64,000 bases of DNA from Enterococcus_K sp051713825 (GTDB lineage: Bacteria > Bacillota > Bacilli > Lactobacillales > Enterococcaceae). The notes beneath the pieces were generated by a model, which made no database searches, was not told where the DNA came from, and saw nothing but the letters and a program-made list of their open reading frames with translations. This document shows positions 16,036 through 25,270 of the stretch, in pieces. Within the stretch, counting starts at the first letter, position 1. Each line of letters starts with the position of its first letter. Where the stretch lies: contig NZ_JBIOQR010000001.1 in NCBI RefSeq assembly GCF_051713825.1, positions 620,001 through 684,000 of the forward strand, read 5' to 3'. A program made the translations under genes and the position numbers.

Positions 16036-17742
16036 CTATTTTCGATACATGGTTATTACCGCAAGAGCTTGGGACATAAGTCTTAAGACAAAATAAAACA
16101 GAAGACCGAAAATCATAAAAATGATTTTTTGTCTTCTGTTTTTTAGTTTCTTAGGAGAATCCCTCTTATTTTCTAGTTTACTTAGCCTATATTTCCTTAA
16201 ATTTACTGCCATTAACGCGAAGCCAATTTCATTGTGTGTCTGCTGTTTCCCTCGAACAGAGAACCGAGTGAAGCCTAAACAAGCCTTCAAATGTCCGAAA
16301 GCAGGTTCGACGTCAATTTTTCGTTGACGATAGAGTTTACCTGTTTCTTCTTCTGAAAGTAGCTGTTGAATTGTTGCTTTAAAGGATTCCCAGTTCATGT
16401 TCTTTTGGATCTCACGATTCTTGTCACTCTCTGCTTTTGTGCACTGACTTCGAAGAGGACAATTCGAGCAGTCTTCACATTCATATCGTTTTAAATACCG
16501 TTTAAACCCATACTTATCTGTACGAATCGAATAATTTCGAAAATTCATTTTCCGTCCGTCAGGGCAAAGAAACGTATCGTCTAATTCCTGATACGACCAG
16601 TTTGCGGGAAGAAATGGATTTTGTTTAAATTTTTTCTTTTGTTCTTTATGATACATGGCATAAGTAATGAGTGGTGTTCGCTCATGGTCTTCTAAAACTG
16701 CTTGATAGTTTTCTTCTCCCCCGTAGCCGGCATCTGCGACAATATAAGTTGGCAGTTCAAAGAAACACTCCTTTAAAGTAGCTAAAAAAGGGCGCAGTGT
16801 CCGTGTATCTGTTGGGTTTGGGAAAAGATCATAGCCTAAAATGTACTGACTATTCGTAGCGATTTGAAGATTATAACCTGCTTTTAACTGACCATTTTTC
16901 ATGTGATCGTCTTTCATGCGCATAAAAGTGGCATCTGGATCCGTTCTAGAGTAGCTGTTTCGTTGACCTAGAAGCTGTCTATGTTTTTGATAAGCACCTT
17001 TTCTTTCTTTGAAGTTCTGAAATAATTTCATGATTTTTTTCGGAACTTTTCGCTTTGTACGAAGCTTTTTTCTAGTGTTTCCATCTTCTTCTTGTTCAAT
17101 TTTATCTGTAAACTTATCCACGACTTGGATAAGTTGTTATTCAATCTGACCTAATTCAGTGACAGAGAGTTCATTTTCAGACTCTCGTTCAATTTCAGGA
17201 ATAACTTGATTTTTTACCAATTCATCATAAAGAAAAGTTGATTTTTCAGTCAGCTTTTTATCAAAGTTATCAATGGATTTTCTCCAAACAAAAGTATATT
17301 TATTGGCGTTGGCTTCAATTTTTGTACCATCGATAAAAATGGCTTCTTCATCGATTAATTGTTCTTTGACTAATTGACTACGGAATTGAACGAAGCACTC
17401 TCGAAGGAGTGCGTTCACTAAGGGATTCACACGGAAACGATTGATCGTTCGATAGCTAGGCTGATAGCTTTGAGTAAGCCACATCATGCGAATACTGTCT
17501 TTCGTTAACGCTTCAATCTTACGACCAGAAAATACAGATTGCGTATACGCACATAAAATCATCTTCATCATCATTTTTGGATGATAAGAAGCAGGCCCCA
17601 TTTGATGGCGAAAAGGAATAAAGCGTTCTTCTGGAATACTTTCGACTAATTGATCAATGGCAAAAGCAATATCATTTTTTTCTAACTGAAAACTAAAATC
17701 TAGAGGAAGAACGACTTGATTTGTGGTATAATTTTTAAACAT
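16036..17742 (-). pseudogene. IS1182-family transposase with an in-frame stop
   Basis: Starts at ATG 17742 (GAGGTG upstream). The N-terminal part (VLPLDFSFQLEKNDIAFAI; IFIDGTKIEANANKYTFVW) ends at TAA 17139-17137. Five codons later, in the same frame, the rest continues from GTG 17121 (DPDATFMRMKDDHMKNGQLK; YIVADAGYGGEENYQ; the C-rich CEDCSNCPLRSQC; RKIDVEPAFGHLKACLGF). A single base change restores one frame of about 568 residues, the normal length. The frame also runs through the element's left inverted repeat and stops 35 bases outside it, giving a foreign tail. This suggests that the original stop has been lost or lay in the flank. Confidence 0.85.
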
Positions 17743-17875
17743 AAGAACACCTCGCTTGTTTATTTGTGTAGTTACTTTTATTCTAGCAAAAGTGTTCTTA
17801 TTTTTGTACAACAAAATAATCCAGATGCCAATCAAGTTGATTAGTATCTGGATTTTTCGTTAGGACTTATGTCCC
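16071..17875 (-). mobile_element. IS1182-family element with interrupted transposase
   Basis: Ends GGGACATAAGTCTTAA at 16071 and, inverted, TTAGGACTTATGTCCC ending at 17875 form a near-perfect terminal inverted repeat. Both sides are flanked by AGCT. Just inside each end lies a strong hairpin: AACAGAAGAC/GTCTTCTGTT (16098-16140), and AATCCAGAT/ATCTGGATT (17818-17853). These would block transcription running into the element. The transposase gene is broken by an in-frame stop. Confidence 0.8.
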
Positions 17876-17961
17876 AAGCTCTTTGGTTGTGTGATAAAAT
17901 AAGGGTTGTAAGACTATCATATCTTACTGTCATAAATCAAGTAAGAAATGAGGCTAAATTA

Positions 17962-18525
17962 ATGATTTTTGGTTATGCAAGAGTCAGCACCTGGGGCCAA
18001 GATTTAGAGTATCAAATCATTGCTTTGAAAAAAGCAGGATGCGAAAAAATATACACGGAAAAATTTACAGGGACAAAATTAGAACGTAAAGAATTTCAAT
18101 TGTTGCTGCAAGAATTATCTGAAGGAGACACTTTAGTCGTTACAAAGTTAGATCGATTTGCTCGTTCTACTATTCAGGGGTTAGAGACCGTTCAGAATCT
18201 ATTTGAGCGAGGCATCAAAGTTCATATTCTTAATATGGGAATTATAGAAAATACCCCAACTGGTAGACTGACATTTACAATTTTTTCGGCATTTGCAGAA
18301 TTTGAACGAGATATGATTGTAGAGCGTACACAAGAAGGTAAGGCAATTGCTAAATTAAATCCTGATTTTCGAGAAGGACGGCCAAAAAAATTCAGCAAGG
18401 ATCAATTTGATCTAGCAATGGAATTGCTGAAGACAGATACCACGAAAAATGTCTCACGTAAAACTGGAATAAGCGAAGCCGCTCTTTATAGAGAAAAGAG
18501 AAGAAGAAAGTACCAAAACTTATAA
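17962..18525 (+). CDS. Serine recombinase (resolvase/invertase family)
   Basis: 187 residues from ATG 17962. The upstream frame to 17869 runs into the IS end and is not used. MIFGYARVST holds the catalytic Ser9. KLDRFARSTIQGLETVQNL and FTIFSAFAEFERDMIVERTQEG are the conserved catalytic and dimer-interface segments. The C-terminus (about 140-187) is a Hin-type helix-turn-helix (TTKNVSRKTGISEAALYREKRRR). It belongs to the plasmid/Tn3-type resolvases that resolve cointegrates or invert DNA. The IS1182 element lies 86 bases upstream and may have separated it from part of its res site. GTAAGA/TCTTAC at about 17910-17929 is a possible subsite. It marks this region as plasmid- or transposon-derived. 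Confidence 0.9.
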   Translation: MIFGYARVSTWGQDLEYQIIALKKAGCEKIYTEKFTGTKLERKEFQLLLQELSEGDTLVVTKLDRFARSTIQGLETVQNLFERGIKVHILNMGIIENTPTGRLTFTIFSAFAEFERDMIVERTQEGKAIAKLNPDFREGRPKKFSKDQFDLAMELLKTDTTKNVSRKTGISEAALYREKRRRKYQNL

Positions 18526-18960
18526 CTAAATCTATTTGCCATTAATCTACGTTAATGACAGAGCGATTCTAAGCGCATTTCAAGCTTTAAAGCGAGTGTT
18601 CATCTTAGTAAGATATTCTAACGATTGTCAAAAACGACGTTTTTGGTAAAATAAAAAAGTTGCCTCAAAACTAGGACAACTTCCAGTAATATCAGTGTTT
18701 AATATTAATTGAATCATTAATTAGACAAATTATCAGTAACGCGCTCGTTTTTGACAAAAAAGAACGTTCCCTTATTTTCAATAGTTCAGGGAATTGAAAG
18801 ATTTTCATTTTCTTCTGATACGATCATCCAAATTGTTTATGAATTTACTCAAGAAAAAGTTAAGGATATCTTATGAATAATAAAAAAAAGAAAATTTAAA
18901 TGTCGTGTATATATTTTTAGTCTTTTTCTAAGTATATTTGTACCATCTTTGCTCGTGATG
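18526..18960. other. Gene-free stretch between recombinase and second IS1182 element
   Basis: No intact gene. It contains the MITE-like repeat at 18625-18757. Near 18816-18876 a plus-strand frame (DTIIQIVYEFTQEKVKDIL, stop) looks like the last codons of a lost gene, followed at once by ATGAATAATAA. The downstream part is cut by the IS1182 element. Confidence 0.4.
18625..18757. repeat. MITE-like element with 13-bp inverted ends
   Basis: TTGTCAAAAACGA at 18625-18637 is repeated in inverse orientation at 18745-18757, enclosing 107 bases without a coding frame. The size and symmetry fit a small non-autonomous element or paired binding sites for the recombinase about 100 bases upstream. No target duplication is evident. 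Confidence 0.4.
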
Positions 18961-18965
18961 GGACT

Positions 18966-20748
18966 GTGACATAAGTCTCTAACAAAAAAGCGCGTGAAAT
19001 GATGAAAAATCGTTCATTTCATACGCTTTTTTAGTTAAAATAAAAGAAACACAGGTAGCCGCCCATGCTTCAAGCATTTAATCCAGAAAGGACTAAAAAA
19101 TATGTATACATATTATAACATGGATCAACTCACTTTGGACCTATCAACTTCATTTTCTCCAAAAGAAAATCACGTCGCTGTTTTCATCAATGAATTAGTG
19201 GACTCTCTTCAAATCAATGAACCCTATATTTTTGGACGCCCTAGAGAATATGATCTAGGTGCCATGATGAAGCTAGTTCTGTTTGCCTATACGAGAGAAA
19301 CCTTCACCAGTCGCAAGATTGAGCGATTGGCTGAAGAAAATTTATATGCCCGATGGCTGACTCAAGAACGCGTGCCTTCTTATCGAACGATTGCCCGTTT
19401 CTGCGTGTCCAATGATGTGCAGGAATTGACGAATAAAGGATTAACACATCTGACCGAGTATCTTCGTTCCCGTAATCTCATTGATGATGCGTTGTTTATT
19501 GATGGTACGAAAATTCTAGCCGATGCCAATAAATACAGCTTTGTCTGGAAGAAAAACACGATCCGTTTTGATCAGATGAATCGTGAAAAACTCCTTTTCA
19601 TGATGGCAGAACTAAAAGAAGCTTATGCTGTGAAACAAATTCCCGAAGGGACTTCCCTTTCTTTAGACATGGTAGATGAACTCTTGACCCGAATGGAGTT
19701 ACGTTTGGATGGACTTGAAAAAGAAGTAGAAGCAACGAAACATATGTCACCTAATCCCGCGAAAAAACAGCGCCGTACACTGAAAAGCCAAGTGCGTAAA
19801 TTAACCGAAAAACGAGGGAAGCTGATTGAACATCAAGAACAGTTGTCTATTTATGGTGCCCGAAATAGTTATTCGAAGACCGATCATGATGCCACATTCA
19901 TGCGCGTGAAAGAAGACCATATGATGAACGGTCAATTAAAGCCAGCCTACAACCTCCAAATCGCCACTTGTAATCAATTTGTTTTAGGGTATGATGTTTT
20001 TCAAAACCCCACTGATACTAGAACGTTACAGCCATTACTTGAAAAAATGAATGTGGATAGCCAATCACACCGATATATTGTCGCCGATGCAGGGTATGGA
20101 TCAGAAAGTAATTATCGTTATCTAGAAGATGAACTTCCTCAACACACCGCGCTTATTCCCTATGGGACCTTTTTAAAAGAGAAAAGTAAAAAGTGGAAAA
20201 CCGATGAGCAAAAAATAATGAACTGGAAGTACAATGAGCATGAAGATTACTATATCGACCCTAAAGGTGTGCGATTTAATTTTCATTCCTATCGCAAAAG
20301 AACCGATAAAGATGGATTTATTCGAGATTTTAAAGAATATCAAGCAGAAAAAATTGATCTAAATCAAGAAGTGATTTCCGAAGCTTTAACACCGAAGGGG
20401 CATCTTAGAAAAATTACAGTAAACCCTGCTTGGGAATATCATAAAGCCAAACAAAATGAGCTTCTTTCTACCCCTGAAACCGGAAAGGCATATAGCCGCA
20501 GGAAGATCGACGTAGAAACAGTCTTCGGATTTATGAAGGCTTGTTTAGGCTTCACTCGATACACAGTTCGAGGGTTAGATAATGTAAGAAAGCAATCAGG
20601 GTTACTGATTACGGCAATCAATATGATGAAGCTGGCAAAAATGAGTAATTAAACCAACCAATTATACTAAAAAACAAAATGCACGTGAAAATATTTTTAT
20701 TTTCGCGTGCATTTTGTTTTTATCGAGGACGTAACTTACTTATGTCAC
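18966..20748 (+). mobile_element. IS1182-family element, apparently intact
   Basis: GTGACATAAGT at 18966 and ACTTATGTCAC ending at 20748 are the inverted ends, possibly a few bases longer. Inside the left end AAAAAAGCG/CGCTTTTTT plus GAAATGA/TCATTTC form a hairpin (18984-19032). Inside the right end a long stem of GCACGTGAAAATA against TATTTTCGCGTGC lies at 20670-20720. It carries one full-length transposase. It interrupts an IS66 remnant at its right side. Confidence 0.8.
19102..20652 (+). CDS. IS1182-family transposase, full length
   Basis: 516 residues, start ATG 19102 with AAAGGAC upstream. It has the same architecture as the interrupted copy nearby: an N-terminal DUF772-like region (EYDLGAMMKLVLFAYTRETF), ALFIDGTKILADANKYSFVW (first Asp), a coiled stretch (about 190-250), DHDATFMRVKEDHMMNGQLK, YIVADAGYGSESNY (second Asp), and RKIDVETVFGFMKACLGF (Glu). 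It lacks the Cys-rich patch present in the other copy, so the two elements are different members rather than recent copies. The frame is unbroken and probably active. Confidence 0.92.
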   Translation: MYTYYNMDQLTLDLSTSFSPKENHVAVFINELVDSLQINEPYIFGRPREYDLGAMMKLVLFAYTRETFTSRKIERLAEENLYARWLTQERVPSYRTIARFCVSNDVQELTNKGLTHLTEYLRSRNLIDDALFIDGTKILADANKYSFVWKKNTIRFDQMNREKLLFMMAELKEAYAVKQIPEGTSLSLDMVDELLTRMELRLDGLEKEVEATKHMSPNPAKKQRRTLKSQVRKLTEKRGKLIEHQEQLSIYGARNSYSKTDHDATFMRVKEDHMMNGQLKPAYNLQIATCNQFVLGYDVFQNPTDTRTLQPLLEKMNVDSQSHRYIVADAGYGSESNYRYLEDELPQHTALIPYGTFLKEKSKKWKTDEQKIMNWKYNEHEDYYIDPKGVRFNFHSYRKRTDKDGFIRDFKEYQAEKIDLNQEVISEALTPKGHLRKITVNPAWEYHKAKQNELLSTPETGKAYSRRKIDVETVFGFMKACLGFTRYTVRGLDNVRKQSGLLITAINMMKLAKMSN

Positions 20749-20757
20749 GCCCCCTTT

Positions 20758-20993
20758 TGTTACACCAAGGAATTAAAATTTATTTAAATTTTGATAAACT
20801 GAGTTTTAGGTGTGGAATTGATGGTCTGGCAAATATTCTGTTAGAGGCATTTGACTTTGAACTATTCGAAGATACTGTATTCCCCTTTCGTAGCAAACAA
20901 AGTAATATTATATTTGAAAAAAGTATTTTATTGCGTTATAAATTGTTTGTAAAGGTAAAGTTTGTTGTCCTAGACAAGGAAGTTAAATCGTAG
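20758..20993 (+). pseudogene. IS66 TnpB (orf2) remnant
   Basis: The frame reads IKIYLNFDKLSFRCGIDGLANILLEAFDFELFEDTVFPFRSKQSN, which matches the start of IS66-family TnpB proteins (xDMRKxxxGLxxxV...FxLDPFxGxLFVFxxRRxDR pattern). The rest of the gene and the tnpC partner are missing, and the N-terminus is cut by the adjacent IS1182 end. It is a relic that marks an earlier insertion. Confidence 0.6.
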
Positions 20994-21007
20994 AAAGTAG
21001 GGAAAAC

Positions 21008-21382
21008 ATGAAAGTATTTGAAGAATACCTAAACAAGTTTGAGGAGCAAAAACAGCTCCAGCGAATGACTGAAGTTTTGACTTGGGTCAGTGAGACCTTT
21101 CCAGAATTAGGTCAAAGAATTGCTTGGAATGAGCCAATGTTTACCAATCATGGCACGTTTATCATCGGCTTCAGTGCCTCAAAAAAACATATGGCGGTTT
21201 CTCCTGAAGTGGCTGGAATCACTCATTTTGCGCAAAAAATCGAGGAAGCGGGTTATGCCCATACAAAAAATATTTTTCGAATCAAATGGGAAGAGCCTGT
21301 GAACTATCCTTTGCTGAAAGAAATAATCGAATTTAATTTGCTTGAAAAAGCTGATTATACCGATTTTTGGCGGAAAGCCTAA
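21008..21382 (+). CDS. DUF1801/YdhG-like small protein
   Basis: 124 residues, start ATG 21008 with GTAGGG upstream. RIAWNEPMFTNHGTFIIGFSASKKHMAVSPE is the characteristic core of the DUF1801 family, a frataxin-like alpha/beta fold. The C-terminal RIKWEEPVNYPLLKEIIEFN is also typical. A B. subtilis relative (YdhG) has been proposed as an iron chaperone, but the function here is not demonstrated. It faces the Fur-box-controlled ABC operon across a shared bidirectional terminator, which may be coincidence. Confidence 0.8.
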   Translation: MKVFEEYLNKFEEQKQLQRMTEVLTWVSETFPELGQRIAWNEPMFTNHGTFIIGFSASKKHMAVSPEVAGITHFAQKIEEAGYAHTKNIFRIKWEEPVNYPLLKEIIEFNLLEKADYTDFWRKA

Positions 21383-21400
21383 AGTGAGTCACCCCTCGCT

Positions 21401-21469
21401 AATAAAAAAGCCTAACCACACGCCCGATGAAGCTTGAGCTTTCTTGGAAGTAGGTTAGGTTTTTTATTA
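21401..21469. terminator. Bidirectional terminator between convergent genes
   Basis: AATAAAAAAGCCTAACC at 21401-21417 pairs with GGTTAGGTTTTTTATT at its far end, with A-run and T-run on the outsides. Transcripts from either side (the DUF1801 gene and the CydC-like gene) would end here. The 3' end slightly overlaps the CydC-like stop codon. Confidence 0.75.
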
Positions 21470-23110
21470 TTTATTCAAGGTGCCATTCTTTAGCTGATAG
21501 ACAGTATCCGCAAGCGCCAGAGTAGTTTCGCGATGAGAAATCACGAAGACCGTTTTGTCATCAAGGCCATTTCTGAGGCTAGCTAAAATTGTTTGTTCAT
21601 TGAGATAATCCAGATTACTTGTGGGTTCATCTAGTAAAAGAAGAGGCGCCTCGTGTAGGAATAAACGAGCCATGCCGATACGTTGACGTTCACCATCTGA
21701 GACATTCCGAAAGTTTCCGCCGATAATGGTTTCATAAGCTTCAGGTAAAGTCAGAATCCACTCGTGAATCGCGGCTTTTTTGGCGGCCTCTTCAATTTGC
21801 ATTTGAGAAGCAGTTGGTTTGCCTAAACCAATATTTGCTGCCAATGTGTCCTCAAAGAGAAAGGTCGTCTGCTCCATTACGCCTTGCGTTTGATGCAAAC
21901 TAGCTTCTGTGACTTTGGGAAGAGGGACGTCATTAAGTTTAATTTCGCCTGTATCAGGGTCCCAATAACGCATCAAGAGTTTTACCACCGTACTCTTACC
22001 CTTACCACTCTCTCCACCAATTCCAATTTTTTGGCCCTTTTTTACAGCCAAAGAAATATTTTTAAGAAGAGGCTGCGTATCTGTATATGAGAAGTCAATT
22101 TTCTGCAGTGCCATAGAATCAAAGTGTTTCATTTCTTGATTTGACTGAAGGAACGAGACACTCGGTTGTTCGCGGGTCAAAGCGTACAAACGGCGACCAC
22201 TAGCAAACGTCGTTAATAAAGCACTTCCTAAACCGCTCAAAGCAAGGACTGAACCAAATGAGCTGAGACTTAGAATGGTTCCGATTAAAACAATTTTGGC
22301 CTCTAGGTTGAGACCAACGCCAACTAGGAACAGACCAACAGCAGTACTTAACAAAATGACTTCACTGGAGACTTTCAGCCAACTTTCCTGTGTTAAACGA
22401 CGCCGATACTGTTGGTTTAATCCATGACCTGCTTGTTCAAGAGAAGATAGACGTTCTTTTTCAAGTGAGTAATAAGTTACATCACTGATACTGGCGATGT
22501 CTTCCATCACCTGTTGGTTCAATTCAACAAAGCTCTCTTGATAATCATCGCCTAGTTTTTGGCTCTTATGATAGCCAATTCCTGGAATCAGAACACCAAC
22601 AATGAATTGGCCGGTCAATAAGATACAGGCTAATAGAGGGTGATAACTTCCCAAAAAAACAACGGTCGCAATCGTCGTTCCGCAAGCGATTAAGATAGGT
22701 GAAATAGTATGAGCGAAGAAGACTTCTAATGCTTCTACATCACTAGTAATCGCAGTGACTAAATCGCCACTTTTATGTCCAGATAATTTAGCAGGTCCGA
22801 TTGTTCTAAGTGTTTCAAAGATTCGGTCGCGGATGATGGCTAATAAACGAAAGGCAATGTCATGATTCAAATATTGTTCTAAGTAGCGAGTAATACCACG
22901 AATGAGACCGCACACAAGCATAAGGATAAGCGTTTGTTGTGGATTTTGCGCATCTCCTGAGACGATAGCCAAAAGCTCATTTAGACCAAGTAAAGGAATA
23001 GCTATGACAGATAGATTACTCAGAATGCCCAAGCAAGCCGCTAAAATCACTTTCCCACTCATCGGCCGAACAAAAGAGAGTAACCATTTGATTAAGTCAG
23101 TGGTTTTCAT
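21467..23110 (-). CDS. ABC exporter-type half-transporter, CydC-like
   Basis: 547 residues. Six TM helices (about 15-300), then the ATPase domain: Walker A GGESGKGKST, Walker B PLLLLDEPTSNLD, and H-loop VISHRETT. The signature loop reads VSDGERQRI instead of LSGGQ, so one of the two ATP sites of the heterodimer is probably degenerate. The ATG overlaps the stop of the CydD-like gene as ATGA and has GGAGG upstream. The CydDC pair of E. coli was described as a cysteine/glutathione exporter and later tied to heme handling. There is no cydAB next to it here. Annotation by name alone is therefore cautious, since an amino acid, siderophore or heme transporter is equally possible. Confidence 0.8.
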   Translation of the reverse strand: MKTTDLIKWLLSFVRPMSGKVILAACLGILSNLSVIAIPLLGLNELLAIVSGDAQNPQQTLILMLVCGLIRGITRYLEQYLNHDIAFRLLAIIRDRIFETLRTIGPAKLSGHKSGDLVTAITSDVEALEVFFAHTISPILIACGTTIATVVFLGSYHPLLACILLTGQFIVGVLIPGIGYHKSQKLGDDYQESFVELNQQVMEDIASISDVTYYSLEKERLSSLEQAGHGLNQQYRRRLTQESWLKVSSEVILLSTAVGLFLVGVGLNLEAKIVLIGTILSLSSFGSVLALSGLGSALLTTFASGRRLYALTREQPSVSFLQSNQEMKHFDSMALQKIDFSYTDTQPLLKNISLAVKKGQKIGIGGESGKGKSTVVKLLMRYWDPDTGEIKLNDVPLPKVTEASLHQTQGVMEQTTFLFEDTLAANIGLGKPTASQMQIEEAAKKAAIHEWILTLPEAYETIIGGNFRNVSDGERQRIGMARLFLHEAPLLLLDEPTSNLDYLNEQTILASLRNGLDDKTVFVISHRETTLALADTVYQLKNGTLNK

Positions 23111-24828
23111 TGGTGGTTTCCTCCTGTCAGTAAGCTCTGTTCATCTTCAAAATAATTTTTAAAATAAGCAGAAGTTTCTTTTAATTTTTGTGGGGTTCCG
23201 GCAGTGACTAGCTGCCCTTTCTCAAAGACTATCACTTGATCTGCTTCCAGTACATTGTAGAGACGATGAGAGATAAAAAGAACCATTCTGGTACGGGCTA
23301 ACTCTTTTAAACAAGACAAGATAATTTCTTCGCTGACCAAATCGACACCAGATGTAATTTCATCGAAAATATAGATTTCAGATTCTCTTAAGAGTGCTCG
23401 TGCTAACAGCAATCGTTGTCGTTGTCCTCCAGAAAGATTCGCACCATTTTCGTAAAGGCGTTCATCAAGTGTGTTAGGTAGCTGTGTGATAAAGTCAGTT
23501 AATTGAACCTGCTCTAGAACCTGCCAAAGCTTCTCTTGTGAAGCGGAAGGGTCACCTAATAGAAGGTTTTCTCGAATGCTTTTTGGATAGAGATAACCAT
23601 GGTTATCAACTAATAGCGCTTTTTGGACCAAAGTTTTTTGGGAAAGGTCTTGAATCGACGTTTGATTCCAGTAAATAGCGCCTGTGTAACCTGTTAACTG
23701 ATGGAGAAGCAGACGAACCAAGGTACTTTTACCTGAGCCTGATTTTCCAACAATTGCTGTAAATTGACCTTTTGAAACCGTTAATTGAACCTTATGTAAG
23801 GCATCGGCTGATTCTTCAGAATAACGAAAGCTGACATTATCCAAAGAAATACGTTCGATTGGTGTGTCCATAAGCTTTGTCCCATAAGTCGGTTCTTTTA
23901 AGGCCAGATAATCAAAGAGTTTTTTACACGCACTAATACCGTTCATTGCCACATGAAAAAGAGAGCCAAGCTGTCTCATAGGAATAAAAAATTCCGCGCT
24001 TAAAAGTAAAAACATCAACACTCCTTCAAAACTAAGAGCTCCCTGTTGATAAGAGAATAACGCGACACCAATGCCAGCCGCTGCACCACAATAGGAAACA
24101 ATATCCATAATTGTAATCGAATTGAGCTGCATCGAAAGTAAGCTCATGGTCACTTTGCGGAACTTTTCTGCATTGTCCGCAGCTTCTATTTGTTTGGCTT
24201 CATCTTGGTTGTAGGCTTTTAACGTACTTAGTCCGCTGAGGTTTTCATGGAATTTCGCACCCAGATCCGTATAAGTTGTCCAGTAGCCACTAAGAATTCG
24301 TTTGGCAATTTTCATCACACTCATAATGACAATGGGGATCAGCGGCATACAAAGAAGTAGAATCAGCGCAGGTTTTATTGCGAACAGGCCCAATGTCAAA
24401 AAAATTAGGAGAGAAGCAAGGAGACAGTAAAATAATTGTGGCAAGAAACGAGCGTAGTAGATTTCTAACTGTTCAATACCGTCAATAGATAATTGCGCTA
24501 GAGTAGCTGAAGGTAACTGATTTTGACTTTTTCCTAGGCGGAAAGATTTTGCGACAATCTCTTTTCGCAAATTTAAACGTAGTTCTGAAGAGGCCCGAAA
24601 GGTTAGGGACTCTTGCAGTTTTGCCAAGATGACTTTCAGGAGGCAGACGCCAAACAGCACACCGAGTAGTCGTGTGCTGTGGCTTGTTTTTGCATAAAAG
24701 TAGCTACTTAACTCAATAGAAATGGTCCACCATAACGTAATAGAAGCGCCGAGATTAAGTAAACGTATAGCCACTAATAAAAACAGATTTCGTTTCTCTG
24801 TAAGTTGGAATAAACGTCTATCAATCAT
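23107..24828 (-). CDS. ABC exporter-type half-transporter, CydD-like
   Basis: 573 residues from ATG 24828, supported by AGGTGA 5 bases upstream. The GTG at 24837 would sit on that ribosome site. Six TM helices, then the ATPase: VGKSGSGKST (Walker A), canonical signature NLSGGQRQRLLLARALL, IYIFDEITSGVD (Walker B, with the catalytic Glu) and FISHR. It pairs with the following CydC-like protein. The start overlaps the YbaN-like gene by 8 bases, so the three genes are translationally coupled and share the Fur-box promoter. Iron control suggests that the substrate is related to iron or heme. Confidence 0.82.
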   Translation of the reverse strand: MIDRRLFQLTEKRNLFLLVAIRLLNLGASITLWWTISIELSSYFYAKTSHSTRLLGVLFGVCLLKVILAKLQESLTFRASSELRLNLRKEIVAKSFRLGKSQNQLPSATLAQLSIDGIEQLEIYYARFLPQLFYCLLASLLIFLTLGLFAIKPALILLLCMPLIPIVIMSVMKIAKRILSGYWTTYTDLGAKFHENLSGLSTLKAYNQDEAKQIEAADNAEKFRKVTMSLLSMQLNSITIMDIVSYCGAAAGIGVALFSYQQGALSFEGVLMFLLLSAEFFIPMRQLGSLFHVAMNGISACKKLFDYLALKEPTYGTKLMDTPIERISLDNVSFRYSEESADALHKVQLTVSKGQFTAIVGKSGSGKSTLVRLLLHQLTGYTGAIYWNQTSIQDLSQKTLVQKALLVDNHGYLYPKSIRENLLLGDPSASQEKLWQVLEQVQLTDFITQLPNTLDERLYENGANLSGGQRQRLLLARALLRESEIYIFDEITSGVDLVSEEIILSCLKELARTRMVLFISHRLYNVLEADQVIVFEKGQLVTAGTPQKLKETSAYFKNYFEDEQSLLTGGNHQ

Positions 24829-25225
24829 TGTTATCACCTAACTGAACAGATTCTGTCGATTTTTTTTCTTTTCCTCTTAAATACCAGGTTAGTCCGAAAA
24901 CATGAGCAAGATAGACAATTGCTAAAGTCACTCGCATGATTAGATTGTTGACTAAGATGGCAGGAATAGCGAAGATGACCAAAATCATTAGGAACATTTT
25001 GATCATTCCTTTGTTGGTAATCTTTTTTTCAACAAGTGTTTCTTGAATATATTTTTGATAATTTTTGGACTGAACAAATTTTTGGTAGAGCTTTTCTGAG
25101 CTTCTAAGCCAAAAGAATCCAGTTAATAAATAGAAAACAGTCGTTGGTAGAAAGGGTAAGAAGATGCCTACTGTACCAATCGCAAACGTGATAGAACCTA
25201 GTCCAATATATAACCACTTTTTCAT
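24821..25225 (-). CDS. YbaN/DUF454 small membrane protein
   Basis: 134 residues from ATG 25225, with GAGGAG 7 bases upstream. The long frame to 25393 crosses the promoter and is not used. There are four hydrophobic segments, two near the N-terminus (LGSITFAIGTVGIFLPFLPT is the family core) and two near the C-terminus. The family has no firmly established function. It is the first gene of an operon with the CydD/CydC-like pair and is directly downstream of a Fur-box-like site, which suggests a part in iron or heme transport. Confidence 0.82.
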   Translation of the reverse strand: MKKWLYIGLGSITFAIGTVGIFLPFLPTTVFYLLTGFFWLRSSEKLYQKFVQSKNYQKYIQETLVEKKITNKGMIKMFLMILVIFAIPAILVNNLIMRVTLAIVYLAHVFGLTWYLRGKEKKSTESVQLGDNND

Positions 25226-25248
25226 ATAGATACTCCTCAAAATTAATC

Positions 25249-25264
25249 GATTGTTTGAACAATC
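25249..25264. promoter_or_regulatory. Second palindrome in the ybaN-cydDC leader
   Basis: GATTGTT and AACAATC form a perfect 7-bp inverted repeat with a 2-base centre, between the -10 box and the ribosome site of the ybaN-like gene. It resembles an operator for a dimeric repressor and is separate from the Fur-like site. No regulator gene is next to it. Confidence 0.4.
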
Positions 25265-25270
25265 CCGATT

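Noticed and set aside
21467..24828. Calling the ABC pair cytochrome bd assembly genes outright
   Set aside because: There is no cydAB nearby, and the promoter has a Fur-like box, so the substrate is left open.
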